64,000 nucleotides of DNA from assembly GCF_041146395.1 (NCBI RefSeq), contig NC_090996.1, positions 27,304,738 through 27,368,737 on the forward strand. Direction: 5' to 3'. Under the pieces are notes generated by a model. The model did no database searches. It had not been told where the DNA came from and saw only the letters and a program-made list of their open reading frames with translations. Each line of letters begins with the position of its first letter. Position 1 is the first letter of the stretch. Below, piece by piece: positions 1 to 10,085 of the stretch. The translations under genes and the position numbers were made by a program. This DNA comes from Eulemur rufifrons. Lineage: Eukaryota > Chordata > Mammalia > Primates > Lemuridae.

Positions 1-72
1 CTCAGCAAGATTCAAATCCAGGCTGCCTGCCTGCTGCATAGTCCCAGCTCTCAGCCACTCTGTTACGCCTGC
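1..72 (-). mobile_element. MIR SINE, partial, cut by the window edge
   Basis: The sequence reads as the reverse complement of the MIR 5' half, with the 'attcaaatccaggctgcctg' segment followed by a 'cagccactctgttacgcctgct' segment that matches the tRNA-like head. The rest of the element lies outside the window. Confidence 0.55.
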
Positions 73-169
73 TATAAAGAAGGTTAGGCGTGCCCTCCCA
101 TGTTAATTTTGAAAGTATTTTTGAACATCTTGAGCACCCCCACCCTCCAGTGCCTGGTACTAGGCTTTA

Positions 170-560
170 CGCCCTGTAGGATGCCCATCATTGAGGTGAC
201 ACATAATCTACCAAGCACTTAGAACAGGGCCTGGCACAGAGTAAATGCTACACAGTCAGCCCTCCATACCCACAGGTTCAACCTAGGATAGAAATTTGAG
301 AAAAAATAAACAATGCAGTATAACAACTATTCACAAAGCATTTACATTGCTTTAGGTATTTTAAGTAATCTAGAGATGATTTAAAGTATACGGGAAGATG
401 TGAATAGGTTATACACAGATACTGCACCATTTTATATCAGGGAATGGAGCATCCTCGGATTTTGGTATCCTTGAGGGGGTCCTGGAACCAAGCCCCCGTG
501 CATACTGAGGAATGACTGTACACACATTTGCTATTTTTCTTTCTTATCATTATTGTTACT
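170..560 (+). mobile_element. MIR 3' half, split by a MER2-like insertion
   Basis: A MIR tail ('agcacttagaacagggcctggcacagagtaaatgcta') runs to about 252. It resumes after 520 with the T/A-rich MIR end ('catttgctatttttctttcttatcattattgtta'). The two parts rejoin cleanly once the DNA transposon between them is removed. Confidence 0.6.
253..518 (-). mobile_element. MER2-like non-autonomous Tigger DNA transposon
   Basis: Near full-length, non-coding. Its ends are inverted (CAGTCAGCCCTCCATACCC at the left; the right end complements to CAGTCATTCCTCAGTATGC). Both ends are flanked by TACA/TA, as expected for TcMar-Tigger elements that target TA. The interior matches the MER2 consensus I remember in reverse orientation. 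It sits inside a MIR. Confidence 0.75.
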
Positions 561-980
561 TAAGGGAAACAAACCTTGTTTCCAGATATCTTGCAAGCAC
601 CTGTTTTAATTCCAACTGTTTACATGTTTAGTATAACCATTATGGTTTTATTCAATAAATCAGGTCCCCCAGGATTTCTACTGTTTAGGCTTCTATTCGT
701 CCTCCTTGGCTTCTTTTTGTTTGTGTTTGCCACATTTTTATCATTGCAGTATAACTTGCTGTATGGCCTTACATGTAATCAAAACAGAGGAATATATATG
801 AGGCTGTTCTTTCATGCAAATTGGACTTCTGCCCCCAATTAATCTAAATTGACAAAGACTGTAATTAGAAGTGGCAGCAATGGTGTTCCAACTTCCTTTC
901 ATGGCCCCTGTCTAAGTGCCCACCTGAGGCTGGCAGCCAACTCCTGATCTTTCTTGAATGCTTGCCTTTTACCAGGCTAG
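561..980. other. unassigned sequence
   Basis: A/T-rich sequence with no repeat I recognise. An 88-codon frame (576-842) is hydrophobic simply because it is T-rich. It has no family resemblance and no splice context. Confidence 0.4.
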
Positions 981-984
981 GGAG

Positions 985-1665
985 AACTACTACTTTTCAA
1001 CTGGGCAGGAAAAGTGTAGTAAAGTTCTTTGGGGTGTCTTCCGGTCCCCCACCTTTTCTAAGAGCTGCTCTCCATATGGATATGGACCTCAGGGGTCATT
1101 TTTATACTACTGGGGAAAAAAACTACTTCCTGGCCATTCCTGATTGGACCAGAGAGGATCACCTGATCCAAGGGGGGACCAATCAGATTCTTTCTCCTGG
1201 AAATTTGAAATTGAGCATTAGCGGTCTTCCTGGTCTGAGTTTATGTCTGAACTATGAGGACAAGTACACGTGGAGGGCTGAGACTGCAATCTATGGGATA
1301 AATGCAAGAATCTATCTTTTGCTAGGTGGATAAAGCAGAGAAATTTGGGCTGAACTTAAGGAAAAATTCAGAAAGTTAAAAAAAAAAAAGCAGCAGGAGT
1401 GGGAGAGAAGTAGAAAGAGAGGAGATAGGGATGAAGCCAATTGTCTGATACCAGAAGCTACTCAGTCCAGACTGACAGGCAGGATAGGGACCTTAGTTCT
1501 GGTCCTGGCCCTGGCACCGCGTGAGCAGGGCTGTACTTCCACCCTGGGTGTCTGTGACGTGTCCCTAGGCCTTTCCAGTCAATAAGCCCTTTTGCTTGAC
1601 CTAGCTTCAGTAGGTTTTTGCTTCTTGCTTTGAAACCAGTTGTAACCAAGACAAAGCATCACAGA
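985..1665 (+). mobile_element. old LTR-like element (ERVL/MaLR-like), non-coding
   Basis: The body has the 'ctgattggacc...gaccaatcagattctttctcctggaa' module typical of old mammalian LTRs. The 3' part has a polyadenylation-like 'caataagcccttttgcttgacctag', then 'gtaaccaagacaaagcatcacagacac'. A 12-A run (about 1379-1390) interrupts it. Two overlapping frames (958-1143, 962-1333) lie within and are chance. Exact subfamily not known to me. Confidence 0.5.
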
Positions 1666-1719
1666 CACTAAGAGCTAATGCTCTTGTGACATTCACGGAA
1701 ATGACCCTCAAAGTGATTT

Positions 1720-1815
1720 ACTCATTAATTCAACAAATATTTACCAATGGCCTACTATGTACAGGTACCACAACAGGTAAGAGCTAGAGATATAGTACCA
1801 AACACACCAGAGACA
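1720..1815 (-). mobile_element. L2 LINE 3' end
   Basis: Reverse complement of the L2 terminus: 'attcaacaaatatttacc' followed by a degraded 'cctactatgtacaggtac' and 'gctagagatatagtacc'. Confidence 0.65.
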
Positions 1816-2313
1816 GCTATTCAACTGTGGAGATGACAATCAAGTTGACTCTTGGAAAAGAATGGAGAAAGTAAGGAAACCAATTACCATACGACACTAT
1901 TGCTAATGCCACACAATGAAGCTTCAAGAAGCTCACCCTGCAGGCCATGGCACGGTTGGCATGTGGAGGGGGAAAAACAGGGAAATAGGGAAAAGACTGA
2001 TGAAGGTTTTCAGAACCTGACTTTAGCTTTGCTGTGGTTATTTCCTAACCATATGACCTTCCAATAAGTCAATTAACTTTTATGTGGTCTCATACCTCTA
2101 AAATGCAGAAGCGGGGGGGGGGGGGTATGCTCTCGCGTGCATGAGGGTTGGGGGCGGGGGGGCGGAGAAGAGGTGTGTTAACCAGAAAGGCTAAGGTAAA
2201 AAAATTTGTCATATATAACCTTACACCCTGGTGCCTCAAACAAAGGTGCTTAGATTTGCGTTGCCTGCTGAAGCAGAGTAGCATTTAGAAAGAACACAAG
2301 ATCTGAGATTAAA
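1816..2313. other. unassigned sequence with a G-rich block
   Basis: No repeat family recognised except a 13-G homopolymer (2113-2125) and a second G-rich cluster (about 2146-2165) with GGGGGCGGGGGGGCGG. Together they could form a G-quadruplex and offer SP/KLF-type sites. Confidence 0.4.
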
Positions 2314-2731
2314 CCATTGCTTCTCAATGAGGGGATGATTTACTCCTGAAGGGATACCGACAAGATTTGGAGACATTTTGAGTTGTCACAATGGGGTGAC
2401 ACATGCTACTGGCATCTAATAAGCACAAGACAGTGATACTGCTAAACATCCTAGAATGCACTGGACAGTCCTTTACAACAGTGGTCCCCAACCTTTTTGG
2501 CACCAGGGACCATTTTCATGGAAGACAATTTCTCCATGGACCACAGAAGGGGAAGAGGGTTTCATGATGATTCAAGCACATTATGTTTATTGTGCACTTT
2601 ATTTCTATTATTATTACATTGTAATATATAATGAAATAATTAAACAACTCACTATAGGTTGGGGGCCCCTGCTTTACAACAAAGAATGATTTGGCCCAAA
2701 ACGTCAACAGTACCCAGGTTTAGAAACCCTG
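2314..2731 (+). mobile_element. MER5A hAT transposon, interrupted
   Basis: The left part (2314-2478) reads 'ttctcaatga...gatttggagacattttgagttgtcacaa...gctactggcatctaataa...gctaaacatcctagaatgcac', the MER5A pattern. The right part (2672-2731) ends 'tttggcccaaaacgtcaacagtacccaggtttagaaaccctg'. The middle is split by a second hAT element. Confidence 0.85.
2479..2671 (+). mobile_element. MER1-like hAT transposon nested in MER5A
   Basis: Begins CAGTGGTCCCCAACCTTTTTGGC and ends GGTTGGGGGCCCCTG, which are complementary termini. It is flanked by a perfect 8-base target duplication, CTTTACAA, at 2471-2478 and 2672-2679, the length hAT transposases make. It is internally deleted relative to MER1 and non-coding. 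Confidence 0.9.
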
Positions 2732-2739
2732 AGTTAGCC

Positions 2740-2925
2740 AAACCCTGATTCTGTCTTACCAGCAGCATGAGCTTTGGCAGGCTACTTTTTCCATGGGCCT
2801 TATTTAATCTTCTATAAAATGTGAATCAATTAATACCTTCAGGACAGAGATCCCATGAAGTTTAAGTAAGATAATATATGCAAAGTGCCTTGCATAGAGG
2901 AGACAATCAATGCTACCAGTAGATA
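2740..2925 (+). mobile_element. MIR SINE
   Basis: The degraded core 'ggcaggctactttttccatgggcc...ttctataaaatgtgaatcaattaatacc' is followed by 'gtttaagtaagataatatatgcaaagtgccttgcatagagg', the order expected of MIR. Confidence 0.7.
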
Positions 2926-3738
2926 CTATGAACTGAATGGGTCGCTCCTGCTGCAGATATTTCTCCAGAAATCTTCAGGATGAGTTTTCAGAAGCAAAAG
3001 GATCCCATGCAGAACCACAGCCTTAGCTGGTGCTCTTCCCAGGCCGGTGGGTCTTTCCATCGTCCTGTCTCTCACAGCAGAACCACTTGGATTCAAAAGA
3101 CCTTTCCATGGGTTCAAGGCATGGTGATGTTCTCAGAAAACCTTGGCTTCAGGGCCCTGGGAGCCAGGCAAGTCTCTTCTGTCTCTGGAGGGAGTGACAC
3201 CAGGCACTAGGGGTCGGAACATAGTGAATAACGGAAACTTCCCAAGTACGTAATGATGTGGTATGTTGACTGCATTATACCAGCCAAGCAGATGATGAGG
3301 AAATTTCCACGTCCCTGCTCTGCTTCCTTGCTGGCCCTGCCTCCTAGATGTGGGTCAGAGAGTCGAGCCTCGTGCCCATCATGATTGCTAACCTCACATC
3401 CAGGCCCTGACACTTTGTGCCACATGCCAGGGAGCACCTATGGTAGGGGGAAGACACAGGGTCTAAATGCATCCATTCATCGCTACCCTAAACCTGGCTC
3501 ACTGCCAACTGCATGGAAGCAGAAAAAACTAGCAATAAAAATAATCACAATAATGAGAACAATAAAAATAACAGTATTCTTCCAAGCATAGGAAGCTAGC
3601 TAAAGAATGTCTCTCATTTCCTTTGGCGTGGCCAGACTGAGCTAGAGAGACAAAAGGTATTTACTCACAAGATAACACTTCTCAAGGTTAAATGCTCTCA
3701 ATGTTTAGTGTGCTTATAAAAATCATGATTAGAAGCTT
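2926..3738. other. unassigned sequence
   Basis: About 800 bases with no repeat family, long open frame or RNA gene that I recognise. It ends in a short A-rich stretch near 3530-3590. Confidence 0.4.
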
Positions 3739-3784
3739 GTAAAAAAAAAAAAAAAAACAAAAAACAAAAAAAAACAACAAAACG
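3739..3784. repeat. A-rich simple repeat
   Basis: An uninterrupted run of 17 A is followed by A-runs spaced by single C (caaaaaacaaaaaaaaacaacaaaac). No retroelement body is recognisable on its left, so its origin is unclear. Confidence 0.8.
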
Positions 3785-3867
3785 TACATCCTTGGGCTGG
3801 TCCTGATTGGGCAGGCAAAGGATGGGGCCTGCATATGTCTGCACACTTGGAGAGGTGCGGCCCTGAG

Positions 3868-4498
3868 CCATTGGCTCGCAAACTTTAATGTGCATCAGAA
3901 CTACCTGCAGGGCGCTGTATTCGCCTCCTGAGGCTGCCATGACAAATTACCACAAACTGGGTAGTTTGAAACAACAGAAACTTATTCTCCCACATTTCTA
4001 GAGGCCAGAAGTCTGAAATCAAGGTGTGGGCAGGCTTGGTTCCTTCTGGAGGCTCTGAGAATCTGTTCCATGCGTCTCTGCTGCTTTCTAACAGCTGCCA
4101 GCCACCTTGGCTGTTCCTTGGCCGGGAACAGCATCATTCCAATCCATGCCTTTGTTGTCACATGGCCTCCTTCTCTGTGTGCCCCTTTCCCTTTTCTTCT
4201 CTTCTAAGGACACCTGTCATTGGTTTTAGGGCTCACCCTAATCCAGGATAATCTATTTCACAATTCTTAATAACATTCTTCAAAGACTTTTCTTTTCCCA
4301 AATAAGGTCACGTTCACAAGTTCTGGGTGGACATGTCTTCTCACCGCCATTGAACCATTCAACACAGATTGCTGGGCCCCACTTCTAGCATTCCTGACGC
4401 AAAAGGTCAGAGGTGGGGTCTGAGAATTTGCAATTCTAACAAATTCCCAGGTGATGCTGATGCTGCCTGCCCGGGATGCACTCGGAGGACCACTGCCC
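3868..4498 (+). mobile_element. MER20 hAT transposon, split by an LTR
   Basis: The left part (3868-3915) reads 'ccattggctcgcaaactttaatgtgcatcagaactacctgcaggg'. The right part (about 4345-4498) reads 'aacacagattgctgggccccac...gagaatttgcaattctaacaaattcccaggtgatgctgatgctgc...gaggaccactg'. Together they give most of a MER20. Confidence 0.8.
3916..4338 (-). mobile_element. MLT1-type MaLR solo LTR nested in MER20
   Basis: In reverse orientation it opens 'tgtattcgcctcctgaggctgccatgacaaattaccacaaactggg' and runs through 'cttattctcccacatttctagaggccagaagtctgaaatcaagg'. It ends near 'aaataaggtcacgttcacaagttctggg'. This is the MLT1 LTR read backwards. Its far end is trimmed, so no clean 5-base duplication remains. 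Non-coding. Confidence 0.75.
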
Positions 4499-4774
4499 TT
4501 GGCAAATGCTCCACGCCCAAGTGACTTCCTGTCCTGGTATTTAGCAAGTACCAGATGTCGACAATGAACAGAACTATCAAAGATGGCAAACATTTTTGCC
4601 CCCATCTTTCACCCTTGACCACCTAATAAGTTCCTGCCCTGGAGTGCTAGTGAGCCCAGTTCATCCTCAGGAAGCAGTAAGTCCTGTTGTGCAATGAAGG
4701 GGAGGGACGTCTTGAGCTCCCCTTTCTCCATCTGCATTTTGCCACCTGTGTGGGTTGGAATGAACCATTTCCTC
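4499..4774. other. unassigned sequence
   Basis: No recognisable repeat or gene; two antisense frames overlap here (4267-4622) but mostly cover the MER20/LTR nest. Confidence 0.35.
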
Positions 4775-4890
4775 CCTCTGAGCCTCAGTTTCCTCCTCTA
4801 TAAAATGGGAGTAAGCATCTTAACCGACCCAATCATAGTTCCTGAAAGGACTGCATGAGATAATACATGTAAGCGTGTAGCATCTGCTAG
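4775..4890 (+). mobile_element. MIR SINE, 3' half
   Basis: Starts at the conserved core 'cctctgagcctcagtttcctcctctataaaatggg', then 'ggactgcatgagataatacatgtaag'. The tRNA-like head is missing. Confidence 0.8.
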
Positions 4891-5479
4891 ATCTGAAAAC
4901 CACAGGGAGCTGGTGGCAGTCCGGCCAAGTGACCCAGATGGGATGTGTGATGGGCACACGATGGCGAGAAGGGCTCTGGCTAAAATGTCACCATGTGACG
5001 GCTGACAAGCAGCTTGTCCTGCCCCATCGCTTCCTCTCCTGGCCCTGAAAAGCCCAGAATTCCTCCCCTCCCCCCACCACCAAGCCCCTGCCCTGTCGGC
5101 CACATCTCCAGAACCCATGATGACAATAATGGCACCAGATGTTTCCAAACTCCGCTGTGTTTCCCGAGGACGTGCCTCATTAGCTTTGATCTGGCAGGCT
5201 TACCTGCGTTGGGTCCCTGGTTTATTTCCAGCCGCTGTTTCTCAACATCACTGAAGCAGCTTTGACACTTTGAGGACACTGGGGAGATGGCCTGGGCCAG
5301 ACAACTGCCCACCAAGAGACTGACAGGTGCTGAAGCCTTTAGAAGGGGCTGAGCTGGAACCAGGGACCAGGAATCATCTAATCTCCCGGCACTGCAGAGA
5401 AGCAGGTTCTCCCCTTAACGTCCCTGCAATGTCATAGCAGTGAGGTGGCCTTAGGCAATTTGGGAGGAGGCTTCAGGAA
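4891..5479. other. unassigned sequence
   Basis: Frames of about 80-116 codons run on both strands between 4798 and 5315. They overlap each other, lack splice context and match no family I know. Treated as non-coding. Confidence 0.4.
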
Positions 5480-5700
5480 GTCACAACAGCCAGGGTTCAG
5501 ATCGGGGCTGCATCACTAGCTAGCTGTGTGACCTCCAGAAATTCCTCAGCCTTCTGAGCCTCAGCTACTGCATCTGTAAAATGGGGATAAAAAGAGGGAT
5601 TGCCTCATAGGGTGCCGGAAAGATTCAAAGAAATAACACATATTTAAGTGCCTATGAGAGTGCCTGCCCGGCATACAGACGGTGCTCAAAAATACCCTGC
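5480..5700 (+). mobile_element. MIR SINE, nearly complete
   Basis: Head 'agggttcagatcggggctgcatcactagctagctgtgtgacc', core 'gcctcagctactgcatctgtaaaatggggata' and tail 'gtgcctgcccggcatacagacggtgctcaa' are all present in order. Confidence 0.88.
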
Positions 5701-5789
5701 TAGCTGATTCTTATCCCTTCCAAGGGAAAAGCACAGGGACAAAATCACAGGTTCACAAGGCCCAGCTGGCTGTCCTCGTGACCCTTGAT

Positions 5790-5938
5790 ATTCTTTATTT
5801 TTTAATTTTTGTAAAATAAACACAACATAAAATTTATCACCTTGACCATTTTTAAGTGTACGGTTCATGGCATTAGGTACGTTCCCACTGTTGTGCAGCC
5901 GTCACCACCAGCCCTGCCCAGAACTCCGTGACACCCTT
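5790..5938 (-). mobile_element. L1M LINE 3' UTR fragment
   Basis: 'aaaatttatcaccttgaccatttttaagtgtacggttcatggcattaggtacgttcccactgttgtgcagccgtcaccacca' is the reverse complement of the 3' UTR shared by old L1M subfamilies. Confidence 0.75.
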
Positions 5939-6149
5939 GAAAGATGAGTAAGCAGGTGGGGCGTGCCAGCTCCTGTGGACTGCAGAGCTCCGTGAACAGG
6001 AAGGCTGGTTACTCGAGAGAGAGAAGGACCAGGTCGAGGATAAGGGTGGGGCAGGCAGGAGGGACCTTGAGGAGCCATCTAATCATCCTTGTGGTTCTGC
6101 ACCCTCCATCTCTGCTCTAGCATCCTCAGGGAAGGTGACTGTGAAGACC

Positions 6150-6345
6150 TCTTAATGACAGGACCCACCCAGGTTCAAATCTCAGCTCTGCACTTTCCAG
6201 CAATGTGACCTTAACCGTGTTATTTAATATCTCTCAGCCTCCCTCTCCTCATCTGTAAAACAAGGAGGAAAATAACACCAGCTGCATGTTTGCTAATGAG
6301 CTAAGGTATATAACGAGCTTAGCAAATAGTGACCAACGTACAGGT
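6150..6345 (+). mobile_element. MIR SINE
   Basis: 'cccaggttcaaatctcagctctgcactttccagcaatgtgacc' leads into 'ctcatctgtaaaacaaggaggaaaataacacc', then a diverged tail. Confidence 0.8.
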
Positions 6346-6688
6346 GTGAGCTATTATTATCATAGCGCTCCCCACGCCCCACCCCCTCGCCAAGCCTCCT
6401 GCCTTTTTGGAAATTTGTTAGTGTGGCCTCATTCTGCAACTCTGAATCCTCATTAGGACAGGAATTCCTTCCCCTGCTGAGAAGCCCTACCCAGCACTGC
6501 ACAGTCAGGTTTCCCTCCTGTCCAGGAGAATGTCCCTCCCCAAAGGGGACTGAGGAACAAGGATTGCCCCCAAAATCTGCCGGCCAACCCAGAGTCGGGC
6601 CCCAGCCTGGCCAATCACATGTGCTTGCCCTGCGGTGGTTTCCTAGGTAACCGGTACTCCTGTGCCAACACGGCGACTTGGTGCAGGG
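6346..6688. other. unassigned sequence
   Basis: No repeat recognised. Part of a 207-codon antisense frame (6293-6916) lies here, but that frame depends on the adjacent GA tract and is not credible coding sequence. Confidence 0.4.
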
Positions 6689-6865
6689 CAAGGGGGGAGA
6701 GAGAGAGAGACATGGACAGAGAGAAAGAGAAAGAGGGAGAGGGAGAGAGGGAGGCGGAGACGGAGAGATCCACAGAGAGACAGGGACAGAGTCAGGGGAC
6801 AGTGCAATACAGTGGGGACATGGGGAGAAGAAACAGAAAGGATGGCAGGAGGGAGAGGGCGAGGG
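6689..6865. repeat. GA-rich polypurine tract
   Basis: Imperfect (GA)n/(GGA)n sequence such as gagagagagagacatggacagagagaaagagaaagagg, strongly purine-biased on the plus strand. Five or more overlapping frames of 75-207 codons exist on both strands only because the tract lacks stop codons. Such tracts can adopt triplex (H-DNA) structure. Confidence 0.85.
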
Positions 6866-7014
6866 GAGGAGTCCCATTTCTTCTTTTGCTGTTGACACAC
6901 GTGTGTGCACACACACATACTTTAAAGTGTTGATTTTTTAAAGGAAAAATGGCTAAAACCACAATATACAAAATGGAAGCCCCCAGATGGTAGAATTTCT
7001 CAGTGACCCTCCCT

Positions 7015-7340
7015 CTTAGGCCACTTGTGGTGCTGTAACAAAATACCACAGACTGGGTGACTTATAAACAGCAGAAATTTCGTTCTCACAGTTCTGGAGG
7101 TTGGAAGGACCAAGCGTGAGGTGTCCTCATAGACGGCGTCTTCTCCCCATCACCTCACATGGTGGAAGGAGCAAGGGATCCTTCCGGGGCCTGTTTTATA
7201 AGGACACACATCTTACTAATGAAGGCAGAGCCCTCATGACCTAATCACCTCCCAGAGGTCCCACCTTCCTAATAACCGCACACTGAGGATTAGGTTGCAA
7301 GATATGAATTTAGGGGGAACACAAATATAGCACCCTCACT
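7015..7340 (-). mobile_element. MaLR-type LTR (MLT1/MST-like)
   Basis: Reverse orientation: 'gctgtaacaaaataccacagactgggtgacttataaacagcagaaattt', then 'tctcacatggtggaag'-like and 'cctcatgacctaatcacctcccagaggtcccacc', ending 'atatgaatttagggggaacacaaa'. A LTR without coding sequence. Confidence 0.75.
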
Positions 7341-7346
7341 GTTATG

Positions 7347-7465
7347 GTGCACACACACACACACACACACACCCCGACACTACACATATTTACATTTACA
7401 TACACATATTGCACGCACACACACATGCACTGACACATAAGCACCCACTTGCACACAACTCACAC
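7347..7465. repeat. CA microsatellite and CA-rich flank
   Basis: A pure (CA) run of about 12 units starts just after the LTR. It is followed by degenerate CA-rich sequence with cacacatttgc/gcacgcacacac variants. Confidence 0.85.
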
Positions 7466-7837
7466 CCCTGTAACACTTTTGCCATTGCCGGTCACATGGG
7501 AAACTGGGCTTCTCCACGTCCCAGCCACAGTATTTGTTGGGATTCTGGAAGCCCGTCAAAGCCATGTCTTAAAATCAAATTGATTTTGGGAGGTATTAGT
7601 ATGGGATGGAAGAAAAGCCTGGAAATATACCCTGTCCCATTCTCCACGTAAAAGCAAGGCCACTCCTAAACCAGCCTCGCTGGTGTGCGAAGTTTGGTCC
7701 TTTAAGGGAAATGTGGCCAACAGGGAGATAAGGAGCAAAAGGACAAGTGTTCAGGTGTCTGTGTGTGTTCACACACCCTTCTTTGAACCTCTTTATTTTC
7801 AGGTCCCCAGAACAACCAAAAAGTAGTGAAAAAAGCC
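7466..7837. other. unassigned sequence
   Basis: No recognised repeat, RNA or exon; short frames on both strands only. Confidence 0.35.
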
Positions 7838-8112
7838 ACTATTCATTTAGCACTTCCTATATACCAGGCACCATTTTACACGTATTGTCTCATTTCATCC
7901 ACACAACGCTGTCTGCTGTTGGTCCATTTTATGGATGGAGAAACTGAGGCCTGGAGAGGTAAAGAGGGCTGTCCAATAGTCCACACCCTGGCTGGGGAAA
8001 CCAAGGCATGGGAAGGTGACGAGCATTTTCCAAGGGCCCGCAACTCTCAGTCGTGGACCCAAGATTCCAGCCTAGGGAGCCTGATCTCGGAATGTATGCG
8101 TTGAGCCACTCA
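7838..8112 (-). mobile_element. MIR SINE, nearly complete
   Basis: Reverse-oriented: 'tttagcacttcctatataccaggcaccattttaca', 'ccattttatggatggagaaactgaggcctggagaggtaa', and a head segment ending 'gttgagccactcagctg'. Confidence 0.85.
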
Positions 8113-8189
8113 GCTGTTTGGCCCTCCCAGAATTAGGGATGCATCCCAGCCAGCCTGAAACTGACTGGGTGCTAGAGAAGGCAGACAAT

Positions 8190-8500
8190 AACAGAGACAA
8201 AACCACATGGCAGGGTGAGTGTTAATGCCAGTGTCCGGGGGTTTGAGGAAGTGACATCTAAAGTGAGATCTGAAGGTTGAGGAGGAGTCAGTGGGAGGAC
8301 AGGAGAGGGGTGAAGGCAGCAGCGTGGGGGCTGCTGAGCAGAACACAAATGGTGAGAAGGCCTCTCGCAAAGCCCGGGTGGAGTTAGGCTGCGGCAGGAG
8401 CAGCAGGTGCAGGTGGAGTTGGCACAGGGGCCGAGGCCAGTGAAGGCAGGGCCTGGGCTGGAACACTGAGCTCAGACTCACCCTGAGGACAAGGTCAAGC
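8190..8500 (-). mobile_element. L2 LINE fragment
   Basis: Reads as antisense L2 upstream of its terminus: 'gtgacatctaaagtgagatctgaaggttgaggaggagtcag' followed by a diverged purine-rich stretch. Part of a 123-codon antisense frame overlaps it and is not a gene. Confidence 0.55.
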
Positions 8501-8634
8501 CACTTAAGATTTTTTTTTTATTTTTGGGGGGAGGGATTACATGATCAGATTTGCCTCTTGGAAAGAACACATTGGCCTTGGCCAAGAGAACAGATTGAAG
8601 GAGACAAGTCCAGCTGGAGAGGCACAGAATCTCG

Positions 8635-8800
8635 TCTGATTCTCACCCAGAATGGCAGATGAGGAAACCGAGGCACAGAGAGGAGAGGCCACTTGCCCAA
8701 CATCACTCAACTGGAACATCGTGAAGCCAGAGCCAGATTCGAACGTCAGTTCCTCCGGTGCCAGAGCCCAGCCCCTCGGCACCCGCACAAGCCCCTGCCC
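8635..8800 (-). mobile_element. MIR SINE
   Basis: 'ggcagatgaggaaaccgaggcacagagaggagaggccacttgcccaacatcact' then 'gccagagccagattcgaacgtcag' mark the reverse complement of core and head. Confidence 0.85.
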
Positions 8801-9344
8801 AGCTGGTGTTACTTAGAGACCCACCAGTCTCTTGGCCGGCAAGATCTGTAAGAGATTCCACTGTGGCCATTCCTGCTGCATCAGGACCAGATCCTACATC
8901 TAGCACTGAAAAAAAAAACAAGTGTAAGCTAAGCTGAGCACACACTCGGTCTGGGTATTATCCACTTCAAAGGTTTAATTCTCCATACGGCGTCACCATC
9001 TGTGTCCCTAGAAGCTTCTTGGGCATCAGCTCCCATAGTTCTTCCTATCTGAACACCCAGCCTGAGACCCAAAGCCTTGAAAGCTCTAGGGACCTTGATG
9101 GTGCTCCAGCCCAATGCAGAAGAGATATTCCCCAGCTTCCATGTCCAGGCTCTGACCTAAAAGCAGAAACTTAGAACAAGCTGCTTAGAGTCTCAGTGCG
9201 TCGGGACCAGATTCCAGGGCAACAATGCCATCTATTTGCTGAGGGACCTTCCACAAGTCTGGGGAACAAAAACTATATCTGAAAAATGGAACTGACAATG
9301 AAGACCCTGATTTTGGTTCACTGGGTTGACAATTGTTACAAAAA
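8801..9344. other. unassigned sequence
   Basis: No repeat identified apart from a 9-A run near 8911. No credible exon. Confidence 0.35.
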
Positions 9345-9488
9345 CAGCACGTATTTGTTGCCTACCTACTATGTGTCAGGCCTGGTGTGAGGTGTCTTAC
9401 ATTCATTCATCACTCCTTTAATTTTCAAAACACCCCTGTGAGGCAGGTATGGTTAATAGCCCTATTTTACAGATGAAGGGTGTGACCT
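9345..9488 (-). mobile_element. MIR SINE, 3' half
   Basis: 'tgcctacctactatgtgtcaggcctggtgtgaggtgtcttacattcattcatcactcc' and 'cctgtgaggcaggtatggttaatagccctattttacagatgaag' follow MIR in reverse. Confidence 0.8.
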
Positions 9489-9504
9489 ATCCACATTAAC
9501 CAAA

Positions 9505-9722
9505 TTATTAATCAATTCATCCAATACATACATTAATTGATTGCCTACCACATACTAGGCCTGCTTCATATGTCAGAGTTACTCCGTTGCACATCAACAA
9601 CAACAAAAAAATGGTTCTCATGGAATTTATATACTAGAGAGAAAAGACAGAAAATAAATAAACATATAAAATATAAACAAACATGATGATGGTGATTGTT
9701 ATGAAGGCCAAAGAAAAGATGC
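9505..9722 (-). mobile_element. L2 LINE 3' end
   Basis: 'ttgattgcctaccacatactaggcc', 'catggaatttatatactagagagaaaagacagaaaataaataaac' and 'gatgattgttatgaagg'-like text follow antisense L2. Confidence 0.65.
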
Positions 9723-9724
9723 TA

Positions 9725-10085
9725 TTGTATCAGTCAGCATCTGTTAGGTTACGCTGCAGTGACAAACAACCCACAGGTCTCAGTGGCTGGTGCATTTCTT
9801 GTTCACACTGCATACCCAGTGCAGATTAGCAGTGGACTGTGTTCACTATAGTTACTCAGGAATCCAGGCTGACAGAGGCTCCATCTCAGCGTGTGTTCCA
9901 TCTCAGTGTTATTGCCAGGGCAAGCGGAAGAGGACATGGAAAGTCATGCACTGGCTCTGAAAGCTTTGACTGAGCATGACATGTGTCATTTCTGTTCACG
10001 TTCCATTGGCCAAAGCAAGTCACATGGCTGTTCCTTACTTCCAAGTGGGTGGGGGCTTGTGGGTAGAGCTATCCTACACCCTCCC
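9725..10085 (-). mobile_element. old LTR (probably MaLR, MLT1-group)
   Basis: Opens 'gtatcagtcagcatctgttaggttacgctgcagtgacaaacaaccc', which resembles a reversed MaLR end. It continues to 'gtgtcatttctgttcacgttccattggccaaagcaagtcacatggc', a module seen in several old mammalian LTRs. A 128-codon frame (9891-10277) overlaps it by chance. Confidence 0.55.

Noticed and set aside
962..1333. 123-codon frame with an overlapping 61-codon frame
   Set aside because: Lies in an LTR-like element with no viral gene similarity.
6293..6916. 207-codon antisense open frame
   Set aside because: It runs across the GA tract, is dominated by S/P/L low complexity, and competes with four other frames over the same bases.
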